DNA of 64,000 nucleotides, from the NCBI RefSeq assembly GCF_007896845.1, contig NZ_VOHS01000011.1, positions 62,001 through 126,000 on the forward strand. Reading direction: 5' to 3'. Below are positions 1 to 8,849 of the stretch, in pieces. A model generated the notes under the pieces. The model searched no databases, was not told the DNA's origin, and worked only from the letters and a program-made list of their open reading frames with translations. The position numbers and the translations under genes are program-made. Within the stretch, counting starts at the first letter, position 1. Each line of letters begins with the position of its first letter. Origin of the DNA: Chitinophaga pinensis. Lineage in GTDB: Bacteria > Bacteroidota > Bacteroidia > Chitinophagales > Chitinophagaceae.

Positions 1-676
1 GATGCGTCACGGTACCGAGGTTGTATTCGCAGTAATTGGAACGTGTGGTCAATGAAGCGATGGCATCGCTTTTAAGATTGGAATAGTTAGCTCTGATATT
101 TACTGTTTCCGCTTTACCGATACGGCCGCGATCACAGTAATTCATATTCAGCTCCAATGTTCTTTCTGCTTCCTTGATATCGTAGTTGCAGTAGTTCATT
201 TTTATAGATGCCGGAAACGACAGTACATCTGTGATCACATCGCCGAAGTTGTTATCGAGGACCAATTGTGCCAGTCGCTCGGGAACATACATTTCATAAT
301 CGATGTTCACATAATCTTTCGAATCTTTTTTGCCTCCCCAGGAGAACCATTTGCTGCCGGATGATGATGGATTATACACCGTCTGCAGACTGGCGCTATT
401 GCCGGAAGTATTCTGTGCAATATCCACCATATTTACGATGGAGGTGGCTTCCTCCACGCTTTTGCCGAAACCTGTGATAGTAATAGTTGCCTTTACTTCA
501 TTTTTATTCCAGGTGTGCACAATGATCTTACCATACTTGTTACTAACGCTTAGCGTTGTACCAGGATTTGTGCTGAATTCCTTTACAATAACCTTCTTAA
601 ATTCACTGTCTCCTTTCTTACCATAGGTGAGTATAGGTAGCAATAACAATAACAGGATACTAAATCTCTCTTTCAT
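1..676 (-). CDS. Secreted beta-repeat (DUF4097/adhesin-like) protein, partial
   Basis: The frame opens at an ATG at 674-676 and stays open for 225 codons to the window edge, so the C-terminus is missing. A signal peptide (MKERFSILLLLLLPILTYG) is followed by a domain that becomes repetitive after about residue 140, with rungs beginning NYC or NYS (NYCNYDI, NYCDRGR, NYSNLKS, NYCEYNL) at regular spacing. This suggests a stacked beta-solenoid as in DUF4097 or 'putative adhesin' proteins. The start overlaps the end of the anti-sigma gene by 17 bases, so it is the third gene of the sigma/anti-sigma operon and probably translationally coupled. Function is unknown; an envelope location is inferred. 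Confidence 0.8.
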   Translation of the reverse strand, partial: MKERFSILLLLLLPILTYGKKGDSEFKKVIVKEFSTNPGTTLSVSNKYGKIIVHTWNKNEVKATITITGFGKSVEEATSIVNMVDIAQNTSGNSASLQTVYNPSSSGSKWFSWGGKKDSKDYVNIDYEMYVPERLAQLVLDNNFGDVITDVLSFPASIKMNYCNYDIKEAERTLELNMNYCDRGRIGKAETVNIRANYSNLKSDAIASLTTRSNYCEYNLGTVTH

Positions 677-1211
677 AATTAGATTGCTTTTGGCTTACGG
701 GCTGTTTTTCTCTCAGCTCTTCTAATATTTTATCAAGCAGGTCCAGCTTCATCTGGTAGTAGCGGACCATCGCTGCTTTAATTCTTTCATTACCTGGATT
801 CTGGATCAGTTCTGTTTCCAGCATCTGATAGGTTTCATTGCGTAACTCCAGTTCCTTACGCCCTACACTATCCAGTCCCAGTACGGAGTTCGGATAACTT
901 TTAATTGTCTCCAGCCGCTGCTCTATCTGCGAAGTATAATAGGTCTTCGCTTCCTGCATTTCAGGAGATACATTGATCAGGTGCTGCGACTTTTTCATTT
1001 GCAGGAACTGATAGATCATGACGCTGTTCACCAGCAATACCAGAATAGCAGCTGCTTTCAACCAATGACGGCCGATCATTTGGATCACCCGGTTTTTACG
1101 GGGAGGATTAAGCTGTTCTTCAAGGTTGGCCCATACCCGAGGGCCGGGACCGGGTGCTTCAAATTCCTGACGATGCTGTCGGACAAAATCTTCAAAACTA
1201 TTTTCTGACAT
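660..1211 (-). CDS. Putative membrane anti-sigma factor
   Basis: A 183-residue protein with an acidic cytoplasmic N-terminus (1-45), one hydrophobic segment at about 51-70 and a charged, probably helical periplasmic part rich in Glu, Gln and Lys. This is the layout of a single-pass regulator of an ECF sigma factor, and the gene directly follows one: the sigma stop and this start share one base (TGATG at 1213-1209), a classical coupling arrangement. No zinc anti-sigma motif (HxxxCxxC) is present, so the sigma-binding part is not one of the common recognisable types. The role rests mainly on position and topology. Confidence 0.65.
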   Translation of the reverse strand: MSENSFEDFVRQHRQEFEAPGPGPRVWANLEEQLNPPRKNRVIQMIGRHWLKAAAILVLLVNSVMIYQFLQMKKSQHLINVSPEMQEAKTYYTSQIEQRLETIKSYPNSVLGLDSVGRKELELRNETYQMLETELIQNPGNERIKAAMVRYYQMKLDLLDKILEELREKQPVSQKQSNYEREI

Positions 1212-1777
1212 CAGCGTATTAATTTTCTCTGTTTTATGATCTGTCTCACTTTATCTTTTGCACGCATATACTGTGTTTTCACTGTTGACTCAGAAATGTC
1301 CAGCATGGAAGCAATTTCTTTATGTGAGTACTCTTCAAATATGTACAAGTTAAGAACGGTACGGTAGCCATGTGGCAAAACATGTATGGCCTCTTTTATA
1401 GCAGCTACCGTCCAAGCAAAATCTGATTCGTCTACTACTGTTTCTTCCTCGACGTCTATATTATCCACTTCTTCAAAATATACTTTCTTTCTACGCAGGT
1501 GGCTCAGGCAATGGTTCACAACGATTCGTTTGATCCATGCTGTTACGCTGCCTGCGTTTTCCAGCCGTTCTATATTTTTAAACACCTGCATAAAAGCCTC
1601 CTGCAAGGTATCTTCGGCATCCGCCGGATTCCCCGTCATACGCAAACAGATATTATACATTGCAGCAGAATATGCATTGTATAACTCACGGAATGCGAGT
1701 GTGTCACCTTTCTTACACCGGGACACCAGGTGGTCTGTTATGGATGTATTGTTCAAGTTGTTGGCTGATGCTTGCAT
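1211..1777 (-). CDS. ECF (sigma-70 family, RpoE-like) RNA polymerase sigma factor
   Basis: A 188-residue protein with the two ECF domains. Sigma region 2 spans about 25-95 and contains DAEDTLQEAFMQVFKNI and the DNA-melting helix around TAWIKRIVVNHC. Region 4 spans about 125-180 with the helix-turn-helix YSHKEIASMLDISESTVKTQ. There is an acidic linker between them. It is the first gene of the operon with the membrane anti-sigma factor and the secreted beta-repeat protein, so it probably responds to an envelope signal. No promoter of its own consensus could be identified upstream. Confidence 0.93.
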   Translation of the reverse strand: MQASANNLNNTSITDHLVSRCKKGDTLAFRELYNAYSAAMYNICLRMTGNPADAEDTLQEAFMQVFKNIERLENAGSVTAWIKRIVVNHCLSHLRRKKVYFEEVDNIDVEEETVVDESDFAWTVAAIKEAIHVLPHGYRTVLNLYIFEEYSHKEIASMLDISESTVKTQYMRAKDKVRQIIKQRKLIR

Positions 1778-1899
1778 TATAAAGACAATATTTTGGAAAA
1801 AGGTTGCACGGGAAGAGAATATTTTTTGCAGATAAGGGGCAATAACAGTTTCACGGATTCACAATAAGCTAACAATCAATCTTTAACATTTTAAAATAA

Positions 1900-1927
1900 G
1901 GACGCAACCCAAGAATAGGTCGCGTCC
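1900..1927 (-). terminator. Probable terminator of the TonB-dependent receptor gene
   Basis: Inverted repeat with 10-base arms (1900-1909 and 1918-1927, one A-C mismatch) and an 8-base loop. On the minus strand it is followed by TTATTTT. It lies 36 bases after the receptor stop codon. Confidence 0.6.
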
Positions 1928-1962
1928 CTTCCATCCTTATATATACCTAAAAACAGGTCATA

Positions 1963-4425
1963 TTAATTACCGTCTTTTACGCGGCCCTGTTCATCTTCAA
2001 GGCCGGTTTTACGGTTGCGGGCAGCTTTGATATTGGTGTTACCGAAGCGATAGTTGAAGGTCAGTCGTACCTGACGGCTTTCCCATTTACTGTTAACACC
2101 GGTGTAACGGCCACCATTTTCGAAGCTTCCACGGAAGCGCTGAATATTGAATACATCATTTACATTCAATTTCAGACTTCCTTTCTTGTGCAGGATCTGT
2201 TTGGAAACACCCAGATCAACTGCGCACATATGTTTCATTCTGAATAATCCTTCGTCGGCGATCTGCGGAGACAGATAGAATACGCTCACTTCGGCACTCA
2301 GATCTTTTGGTAAAGTGAATGTCTGTTGCGTACGTCCCATGAATCCACCGCTGGAGATATTCACAGACTGGTTATCCACGATTGTCTGGAACTTGTTGTA
2401 GTAAGCAGACAGATAGGTAAAGCTGCTCCACCATTTTGTGATCGTTACAGGAAAAGAGATATTCAGATTGACGATATCAGATTTTGCAACGTTCAGGTAT
2501 TTGTAACGGATATTCAATGTATCTCCGGATACCACATCTTTGTCAGCTTCCACGATTTGTGTGATTTTATCTTTTGTATGTGTATAACCGACAGAGGTAG
2601 TCAGGAAATGTTTGAATGTATGTGTAAACTCAACGCTGTTTGCATATGAAGGTTTCAGATAAGGGTTACCCGAGATCAGTGTATATCTGTCAAGATAGAT
2701 CTGAAACGGATTCAGGTCTTCATAATCAGGGCGTTGCAGACGACGGCTGTAAGACAATCCCAGCTGATGGTTTTTATGTACATCATAGCTTACAAATACA
2801 CTTGGAAACAGGTTGAAATAACTGGTGTCTGTCACCTGATTCATTGTGATGGAATTACCTTCAACATTACTCTGCTCAGCACGCAGACCTAACTGTACAT
2901 TCACTTTTTTGAACTGTTTCTGGAAGTTGATATATGCAGCGTTCACATTCTCTTTATAGATAAAGTGGTTGGAACGGTTTTTATCGTATACCCAGTTACC
3001 ATTACGCAGTGAATCAAATTTTGCGTCATTGTCTGTCTTTACAAAACTCAGTTTGAAACCGGCTTCCAGCTTCGCCTGATTACGCAGCGGATGTACGTAA
3101 TCTGCTTTGATGGTTTTGATATCAATACTGTTTGGCTGACTATTGCGGGAAGTATCACCGCGCATATAATTTTTACCGGCAGAATCCCAGATGGTAGAGA
3201 AGATATCGTTGCCACGCTCTTCACTGTTACGGGCATAGTCCAGATCGATATTCAGCTCTTTACCTGTTGTATCCAGAATGGCTCTATAGTTAAGATTATA
3301 CGCCCATCTTCTCCAGTTACCATCAGCGTTGGTATGAGTTTTCAATGTAGAATCCACACGCTGTCCGTCACCAATCTTAGTGAGCGCATCCGCAGGTTCT
3401 GTATTGCTTCTAAACCCTGCATCAACCATGACACCGATTGTATTATTCTTGTTGATGAAATAATCCATGCCCACTTTAACACCGTGGTAATCGGATTTTC
3501 TTTTTCTTTCGTTGTCCTGATCGAAAACAGTTGGTCTTCCTTCAGTAGTACCGGTACGATACAAACCAAGGTGCTGCTGGTTTTCACGGTGATTGTAGTT
3601 GTACGAACCGAAGAGGTTGAATTTCTCATTGCGATGGTTCAGGTTCAGGGCGCCACCATATTTTGGCGTCAGACCATAAGCGCCGAACAGTGATACGTTA
3701 CCGTTGGAACCTACCATTTTATTCTTTTTCAGTTTAATGTTGATGATCCCGGAGTTGCCAGCTGCGTCGTATTTGGCGGAAGGATTGGTGATCAGTTCGA
3801 TTTGCTCAATATTACTACTGGGCATGCTTTTAAGCAGCTGTGCAACGTCCTGGGAACTCATATTGGTAAGCTTGCCATCAATCATGATAACAACACCACT
3901 CTTACCTTTCAAACTAATATTATCGTCTTTATCGATAGATACACCGGGTGATTTTTCCAATGCTTCCATAGCGGTGCCACCGGCACCTATAATGCTGTTT
4001 TCAACATTTACAATCATTTTATCAGCCCGCTGCTCAATAAAAGGTTTTTTAGCAGTGACATTGACTTCTTTCAGATTTTTGGCGTCTGTACCCAGTGTCA
4101 GTGTCTCCATTGATACCGGTGCACTGCCTTTCACTTCAAAAGGTTTGCTGTAAGCTTTCGTCATGCCCACATAAGCGGCAGCAATCAGATACTTACCTTG
4201 TTTTATCTGTTCAAATTCATATTGGCCATTGATATCTGCAATAGCACCTTTTACCAGGGATGAATCTTTTGCTTTCAGTAGAGTAATAGTGGCAAATTCC
4301 ATAGGCTTTGCACCTGTCTGTAATACCCGGCCAGTGATCCGGGCTGTTTCAATTTGCTGTGCCTGGATGGTATTAATGCTACAAAAGGTTAAAAAAGAGG
4401 CCAACAATGTAGTGGTCGATTTCAT
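1963..4425 (-). CDS. TonB-dependent outer-membrane receptor (beta-barrel family)
   Basis: An 820-residue outer-membrane protein. A signal peptide (about 1-22, ending QAQ) precedes a carboxypeptidase-regulatory-like beta-sandwich (about 28-110), a plug domain (about 120-240, with SPGVSIDKDDNISLKGK and GVVIMIDGK) and a barrel of alternating aromatic strands to the C-terminus. It belongs to the Bacteroidota group in which the barrel is shorter than in SusC proteins (about 1,000 residues), and there is no neighbouring SusD, so polysaccharide import is not implied. The substrate cannot be told from sequence. It ends 186 bases from the start of the ECF sigma gene, which could regulate it, but no linking site was seen. 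Confidence 0.88.
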   Translation of the reverse strand: MKSTTTLLASFLTFCSINTIQAQQIETARITGRVLQTGAKPMEFATITLLKAKDSSLVKGAIADINGQYEFEQIKQGKYLIAAAYVGMTKAYSKPFEVKGSAPVSMETLTLGTDAKNLKEVNVTAKKPFIEQRADKMIVNVENSIIGAGGTAMEALEKSPGVSIDKDDNISLKGKSGVVIMIDGKLTNMSSQDVAQLLKSMPSSNIEQIELITNPSAKYDAAGNSGIINIKLKKNKMVGSNGNVSLFGAYGLTPKYGGALNLNHRNEKFNLFGSYNYNHRENQQHLGLYRTGTTEGRPTVFDQDNERKRKSDYHGVKVGMDYFINKNNTIGVMVDAGFRSNTEPADALTKIGDGQRVDSTLKTHTNADGNWRRWAYNLNYRAILDTTGKELNIDLDYARNSEERGNDIFSTIWDSAGKNYMRGDTSRNSQPNSIDIKTIKADYVHPLRNQAKLEAGFKLSFVKTDNDAKFDSLRNGNWVYDKNRSNHFIYKENVNAAYINFQKQFKKVNVQLGLRAEQSNVEGNSITMNQVTDTSYFNLFPSVFVSYDVHKNHQLGLSYSRRLQRPDYEDLNPFQIYLDRYTLISGNPYLKPSYANSVEFTHTFKHFLTTSVGYTHTKDKITQIVEADKDVVSGDTLNIRYKYLNVAKSDIVNLNISFPVTITKWWSSFTYLSAYYNKFQTIVDNQSVNISSGGFMGRTQQTFTLPKDLSAEVSVFYLSPQIADEGLFRMKHMCAVDLGVSKQILHKKGSLKLNVNDVFNIQRFRGSFENGGRYTGVNSKWESRQVRLTFNYRFGNTNIKAARNRKTGLEDEQGRVKDGN

Positions 4426-4726
4426 ATAAGGAGGATTTAAATTTATTATAGGCTTTAATCTAATTGTTTATTTCTATAGAACCGTTCTTAGTACAGATCC
4501 TTTCTTAAACAACTACAGTGTAAAGGTAGGTAGTTTGCATTGCATAGTACATAGTTTTACACAAACGGTATCCAGTTAGGGATGATTGGTAAAAGTTCAA
4601 TAAAAGGGTGAGGAACCTATAATAAAGACGACTCAGTGCTGTTTTCGTTGCAGTGGGGCTATATATTCATAAAAAAAGGCGTTGCCGATTGGCAACGCCT
4701 TTATAATAAAGTTATGATAATCAACC
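4426..4726. other. Intergenic region upstream of the receptor gene
   Basis: 301 bases without a gene. It holds the hemerythrin terminator at 4671-4702. On the minus strand, at about 4521-4528, there is a near-consensus Bacteroidota -7 element (TACCTTTA, 7 of 8 to TAnnTTTG) that could drive the receptor gene with a leader of roughly 90 bases. Nothing else was recognised. Confidence 0.5.
4671..4702 (-). terminator. Rho-independent terminator after the lgt-hemerythrin operon
   Basis: Perfect 12-base arms (4675-4686 and 4691-4702) around the loop GATT. Seven A on the plus strand at 4671-4677 give a T-run on the minus strand. It lies 25 bases after the hemerythrin-domain stop. Confidence 0.9.
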
Positions 4727-5152
4727 TCATGCCCATTTTATACGTTCAAGTATCTCTGGCAATTCAGTCTGGATCTTTTCAAATAACACCCGTTCCTCCT
4801 TTCTGATATGTTCTTCAAGGCTGCGGGCCAGAATATCCATAGCGGCAATCATGTCTGTATTTTCGGCCAGTGCACTATACATACGGGAGATCTGTTGATG
4901 TTCCAGTATCAGTTCCTGTATCAGCTGATCAATTTCCGGGTGATGCCCCGTACATATTTCAAAGAGATATTCCTCTTTCTGGATGTGTGGTACCATCACC
5001 TCCTGAAATACTTTCACGATATAAGCCAGCTTGGCATTAGTTTCAAGAGGAAAACCCTCAAAAGCGGCGGCATCATTTTTCAGATACCGGCAAACGAACA
5101 GTAAACGTTGATGTTCCTGCGATAATGGAATCAGAACCGGATGACGTTGCAT
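4727..5152 (-). CDS. Hemerythrin HHE-domain protein
   Basis: A 141-residue all-helical protein with the hemerythrin-like metal-ligand pattern: H near the start (HQRLLF, about 14), PHIQKEE at about 56-62, EHQQ at about 84 and EEHIRKEERVLFEKI at about 112-126. Such domains bind a di-iron centre that handles O2, NO or iron. The gene starts 4 bases after the lgt stop, so the two are co-transcribed, although no functional link is known. Whether it senses oxygen or stores iron cannot be judged. Confidence 0.85.
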   Translation of the reverse strand: MQRHPVLIPLSQEHQRLLFVCRYLKNDAAAFEGFPLETNAKLAYIVKVFQEVMVPHIQKEEYLFEICTGHHPEIDQLIQELILEHQQISRMYSALAENTDMIAAMDILARSLEEHIRKEERVLFEKIQTELPEILERIKWA

Positions 5153-5156
5153 ATTA

Positions 5157-6461
5157 TCAGATAGCTGGTTTTGCTGCTTTATGTATTTTGCGGCAATACC
5201 AGATCAACCCTGCGCCACCGATTACCATTAATGAAGAGATAATTTCAGCCTGTGTTGGATGGAAACCGAAAATATCATATTTCGTGTTCACCCTTATTTT
5301 CTCAATAAAGAAACGTTCAACGCCGTTCATTATCAGATAGATACCAAAGATAACACCCGGTATAGTTACTTTTTTACGCAGTGCATATAATACAGCGAAC
5401 AGGATCAGACAGGTGATGATTTCATATAAAGCGGTAGGATAAACGGATACCGGCAATACACTACAGTATTTACCTGTGCAACCAGCCATCTGTACACCTT
5501 CGTTGATAACGTTATGTGGATAACCGTATGCAAAGAACCAGTCAGGCAGGAAACTGAGACCGGGAGGTTTTGCGAAAGCGGCATGCGGAATATGTTCAAG
5601 GCTACCGTATTGTCTGGTAAAGAACTGTTCACTTGCTTTAATCATTTCCTGGAACTTCGCCGGATCTGCTGGTACAACTTTACCAGCGGCATCCGTAACA
5701 TAGGCACTATTATATATACCCCAGTCACCATCTCCAGAGAAATGACATCCCATACGACCGACACCATAAGCCAGCATCAGTGAAGGAGCAGCACTGTCTA
5801 TCAGCTGCCATACATTGACACCTTTCTTTATAGCGTAACGGATAATGACATAAGAAGCGACGATCAGTCCACCGTAGAAGGTAAGACCGCTAAAGGAAAG
5901 TAACGCACCAATGGGATCCTGCACGAAATCACCCCAGTTCTCCAGATTGTGAAATATCTTGGCGCCTAATAATCCGGCAACAGCTGCCATCACAATAATA
6001 TCCGGTACACGCTGGTGAGGCATTACTATTACTGTCTCCTCTTTTGGAGTAGGCAGTTCCTGTTTTTTACCTGCACGGTATTTCGAATAACCAAAAACGC
6101 CGCCTAGTAAAAGGCCACCTACCCAACTTCCCTGAGCTGATAATATGTATGATTGCAGATCCTGAGATGCGGTCGCCCACTCAAGAGAAAAGCCCAGAAT
6201 TTTGTATCCTATAACAAAACCGAGCAAGCCATGCACCAATATTTCCGTCATGCTTACCGGTTTACCGATCACAGTTTTCTCTGGTACTCCTTTCAGCAAT
6301 CCAAGCCCCTCTCTTCTTTTCAACTCTTTGGTCAATACATAGGCAGCGACCAGAAATGCAATGGCAACAAAGAATCCAAAGGTTTGCAAAAGCTTAAACG
6401 GAGGGATCTCAATGCCCAAAAGGTCTTTAAAAGCGTAATATAGATTAGGATACATAGCCAA
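5157..6461 (-). CDS. lgt: Prolipoprotein diacylglyceryl transferase
   Basis: Inner-membrane enzyme that moves diacylglycerol from phosphatidylglycerol to the lipobox cysteine of prolipoproteins. Lgt hallmarks are YGVGRMGCHFSGDGDWG (about residues 235-251, the essential Arg region), SVYPTALYE (about 345) and HPTQAEI near the C-terminus. Several membrane segments are visible. At 434 residues it is much longer than the usual 260-300: there is an insertion of about 70 residues after the Arg region, and a Lys/Glu-rich loop near 125-150. The many lipobox proteins in this window are its substrates. The start could also be the second Met at 6455. Confidence 0.93.
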   Translation of the reverse strand: MAMYPNLYYAFKDLLGIEIPPFKLLQTFGFFVAIAFLVAAYVLTKELKRREGLGLLKGVPEKTVIGKPVSMTEILVHGLLGFVIGYKILGFSLEWATASQDLQSYILSAQGSWVGGLLLGGVFGYSKYRAGKKQELPTPKEETVIVMPHQRVPDIIVMAAVAGLLGAKIFHNLENWGDFVQDPIGALLSFSGLTFYGGLIVASYVIIRYAIKKGVNVWQLIDSAAPSLMLAYGVGRMGCHFSGDGDWGIYNSAYVTDAAGKVVPADPAKFQEMIKASEQFFTRQYGSLEHIPHAAFAKPPGLSFLPDWFFAYGYPHNVINEGVQMAGCTGKYCSVLPVSVYPTALYEIITCLILFAVLYALRKKVTIPGVIFGIYLIMNGVERFFIEKIRVNTKYDIFGFHPTQAEIISSLMVIGGAGLIWYCRKIHKAAKPAI

Positions 6462-6637
6462 AAAAAAATTGGTGATCTGAATTTTCCTATGAACAAAGCC
6501 GAATTAGTCAAACGGAAAATCAAACCACCAAAGTAAGCTGTAAAAATTACAAATTCCAAATCATAATCCCTTTTTCTATTGTGTAAATAATATATTAACA
6601 GGCAACAGCAGAAAGGATTACGATCCGGAATAAGTTT

Positions 6638-7051
6638 TTAGCAGTATTGCGCAAATGCGTCAACCAGGTTAGCTGCAATCATCTGTGCAGGACGACCTTC
6701 AATCATGTGACGCTCAATGAAATGCACCAGCTGACCGTCTTTAAATAAAGCGATCGCAGGAGAAGACGGAGGGTAAGGTAACAGGTGAGAACGGAGTTGC
6801 TGAACTGCTGCCAGATCAAAACCTGCAAAGCTGGTAGTTAATCTGTCTGGTTTTTTCTCACTGTGAGCAACTGCCATCAACACACCCGGACGTGCGCTAC
6901 CTGCAGAGCAACCGCAAACTGAATTGATCATCACAAGGGTAGTTCCCTCTTGCTTTAAAATCTCATCCACTCTCTCAGGTGTAAGCAGTTCCTGAAAACC
7001 ATTATCTGTCAATTCTGCCTTCATGGGCATTACTAGTTCTGCTGGATACAT
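6638..7051 (-). CDS. BrxA/BrxB-family bacilliredoxin
   Basis: A 137-residue thioredoxin-fold protein of the bacilliredoxin (DUF1094) family. It carries the family's Cys-Gly-Cys centre in NSVCGCSAG (Cys46 and Cys48) and the typical C-terminal Cys (AFAQYC). In Firmicutes these proteins remove bacillithiol from proteins; whether this organism makes bacillithiol is not shown here. The ATG at 7051 is preferred to one at 7087 because the protein then begins MYPAELVMPMKAEL like its relatives, and because a TAnnTTTG promoter element overlaps the longer start. Confidence 0.9.
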   Translation of the reverse strand: MYPAELVMPMKAELTDNGFQELLTPERVDEILKQEGTTLVMINSVCGCSAGSARPGVLMAVAHSEKKPDRLTTSFAGFDLAAVQQLRSHLLPYPPSSPAIALFKDGQLVHFIERHMIEGRPAQMIAANLVDAFAQYC

Positions 7052-7084
7052 ATAACTACAATTTTTTTTGTTCGATAGTTTCCA

Positions 7085-7092
7085 CAAAGTTA
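7085..7092 (-). promoter_or_regulatory. -7 promoter element of the bacilliredoxin gene
   Basis: TAACTTTG on the minus strand fits the Bacteroidota -7 consensus TAnnTTTG. Transcription would start near 7078, giving a leader of about 27 bases to the ATG at 7051. This decides the start choice. Confidence 0.55.
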
Positions 7093-7281
7093 ATCATTCA
7101 GCAGATTAAATAGAAAAACTTGAATGAATATGACTATATGTCATATAAAAACAATATAAAGGGACAAAAAGTCAGATAAATAACAGTGTTTCATAGCATT
7201 TTAGCAGGTTTTATGCCATGGTATTCTGTTTGCTTATACCTAATCGTTCAAATTTTAAAACAAACTCAAAAAATTATAATC

Positions 7282-7737
7282 ATGACATTCGTAAAATTCA
7301 ACCAGGCTCCAGCAGTAAAATCTTTCGGTGGTTTAGTAGAAGATATCTTTAACCACAATGGCTTTAACAGATTTTTGAAAGATGATGTTCATACCAACGA
7401 CTTCTATGGTGCTTATCCGCCAGTGAACATTACAGAAAATAAGGAAGGCTATCAGGTAGATCTGCTTGTACCGGGTCTGGCTAAGGAAGATTTTAAAATC
7501 AACCTTGAAAACAAAGTATTGACTATCAGCGCAGAGAAAGCTGCTGAAACCAAAGATGAAAATCAGAAACAATTACGCAGAGAGTTCAGTTTCCGTTCAT
7601 TTAAACGTTCCTTTACCCTGAATGAGCAGGTAGATGCTGAAAAGATCCAGGCGAAATACGAAAATGGTATACTGAAATTGCAGCTGGCGAAGAAAGAAAA
7701 AGTGCAGGATGCAGCAAAAGCAATTGTAGTTGAATAA
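7282..7737 (+). CDS. Small heat-shock protein (Hsp20/alpha-crystallin)
   Basis: A 151-residue ATP-independent holdase that keeps unfolding proteins soluble. The alpha-crystallin domain covers about residues 48-145, with PPVNITENKEGYQVDLLVPG at its start and the conserved AKYENGILKLQL near its end. The ATG at 7282 was chosen because it begins MTFVKFNQ like its relatives; the open frame extends 32 codons upstream into AT-rich non-coding DNA. A strong terminator follows. No heat-shock operator was recognised. Confidence 0.94.
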   Translation: MTFVKFNQAPAVKSFGGLVEDIFNHNGFNRFLKDDVHTNDFYGAYPPVNITENKEGYQVDLLVPGLAKEDFKINLENKVLTISAEKAAETKDENQKQLRREFSFRSFKRSFTLNEQVDAEKIQAKYENGILKLQLAKKEKVQDAAKAIVVE

Positions 7738-7760
7738 GTAGAAAGGTTGGATAACGTGTG

Positions 7761-7793
7761 AAAATCCCCTCCCTCCCGGAGGGGATTTTTTTT
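7761..7793 (+). terminator. Rho-independent terminator of the Hsp20 gene
   Basis: Twelve-base arms (7761-7772 and 7778-7789) with a 5-base loop, merging into a run of eight T. Confidence 0.92.
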
Positions 7794-7880
7794 ATAATTC
7801 TATGGCATAGCTACCCAATAATTCACACAAACGTTTAAGAGCGAAAATATTTTTTAAAGATAATTTGCTCATATAACCGT

Positions 7881-8726
7881 ATGGCTATGCCGCAGTTGAT
7901 CAAGAAAATATATAAAGTTGCTTTAAAGACGTACCAAAACGTAGAAAATGCGGTGATTGGCAACGTCTTACACATTACTACGGACTCAAAGGACCGTTGT
8001 AATGCAAGGCTTCTTTTTGATTATCTGTTCTTCCATTTGCTGTTATTAATACCAAAATACCTGATCGGGCTTTATACACATAATACAACGGAACTGTTAT
8101 TAAGCACTGCTTTCCTGATCACTCTGGTTGCCTGCATGTTATTAGTAAGAAGAGGTGCTCCTGTGAAAACGATCAGTATTCTGGCTGCCTTCCTGACCCT
8201 GATGTTGCCTGCGGCGTGTTCTTTCTTAAACAATCAGGATCTTTCGCCCAGATATTCAATGATCTGGATCGTAAGTATCCTGTTTTGCTATATCGCCACT
8301 AACATTGCAGCTACTCTGGCACTCGGCGCCGTATTGTGCGGTTATCTCAGTCTGGTAGCATGGATTCAGGTAAACCACATTACCGTATTCAGCACACCGG
8401 GATTCAGCCCGGAACAAAGTCTGATCTTTAATCCGATCCTAACTGCGTTCTATATATTATTCTTAATCAGGGTACTAGGGGCCCATTATAAGAATATATT
8501 CATTACTGAACATGAACGCACCCTGCAGAAACAGAAACAACACTCATCTCTGCTGAGTCAACATCTTACAAAACAGTTCATTATACTGAAAGGACTGTCC
8601 CGCTCGGGTAAGTCAAAATATCTGGATGGCAATAAAGAATTACTGGAAGCTTGTCTGGTAGAAATCGAAAAACAGTGTGAAACGGCTATCAGCTACCTCG
8701 ACAATGGAACGGGTACAGAAAACTAA
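7881..8726 (+). CDS. Uncharacterised membrane protein with cytoplasmic coiled C-terminus
   Basis: A 281-residue protein not recognised as a named family. About six hydrophobic segments lie between residues 50 and 215 (for example LLLIPKYLIGLY and ILAAFLTLMLPAACSF). The last 65 residues are soluble, helical and rich in Gln, Lys and Glu (EHERTLQKQKQHSSLLSQHL). The arrangement matches the sensing half of membrane histidine kinases up to the start of the signalling helix, but there is no H-box, kinase or output domain. It stands alone, with a terminator before it and a likely small RNA after it. It may be a truncated sensor or a member of an unnamed family. Confidence 0.7.
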   Translation: MAMPQLIKKIYKVALKTYQNVENAVIGNVLHITTDSKDRCNARLLFDYLFFHLLLLIPKYLIGLYTHNTTELLLSTAFLITLVACMLLVRRGAPVKTISILAAFLTLMLPAACSFLNNQDLSPRYSMIWIVSILFCYIATNIAATLALGAVLCGYLSLVAWIQVNHITVFSTPGFSPEQSLIFNPILTAFYILFLIRVLGAHYKNIFITEHERTLQKQKQHSSLLSQHLTKQFIILKGLSRSGKSKYLDGNKELLEACLVEIEKQCETAISYLDNGTGTEN

Positions 8727-8835
8727 AACGGCCTCGTTCGCCGGCTACACGTCTGTGTGAGGGGTTTTCAAAAATGGTAAATAACTGTTAAAAAAATTAC
8801 AACTTTCGGGTATTTCCCACCTTTCCGGAGCGTCC

Positions 8836-8843
8836 TATCTTTG
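8836..8843 (+). promoter_or_regulatory. Promoter of the putative small RNA
   Basis: TATCTTTG fits the Bacteroidota -7 consensus TAnnTTTG exactly, with TTTC at 8813-8816 at -33 (19-base spacing). It predicts a transcript beginning near 8850. No open reading frame follows on this strand. Confidence 0.6.
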
Positions 8844-8849
8844 CAATGT

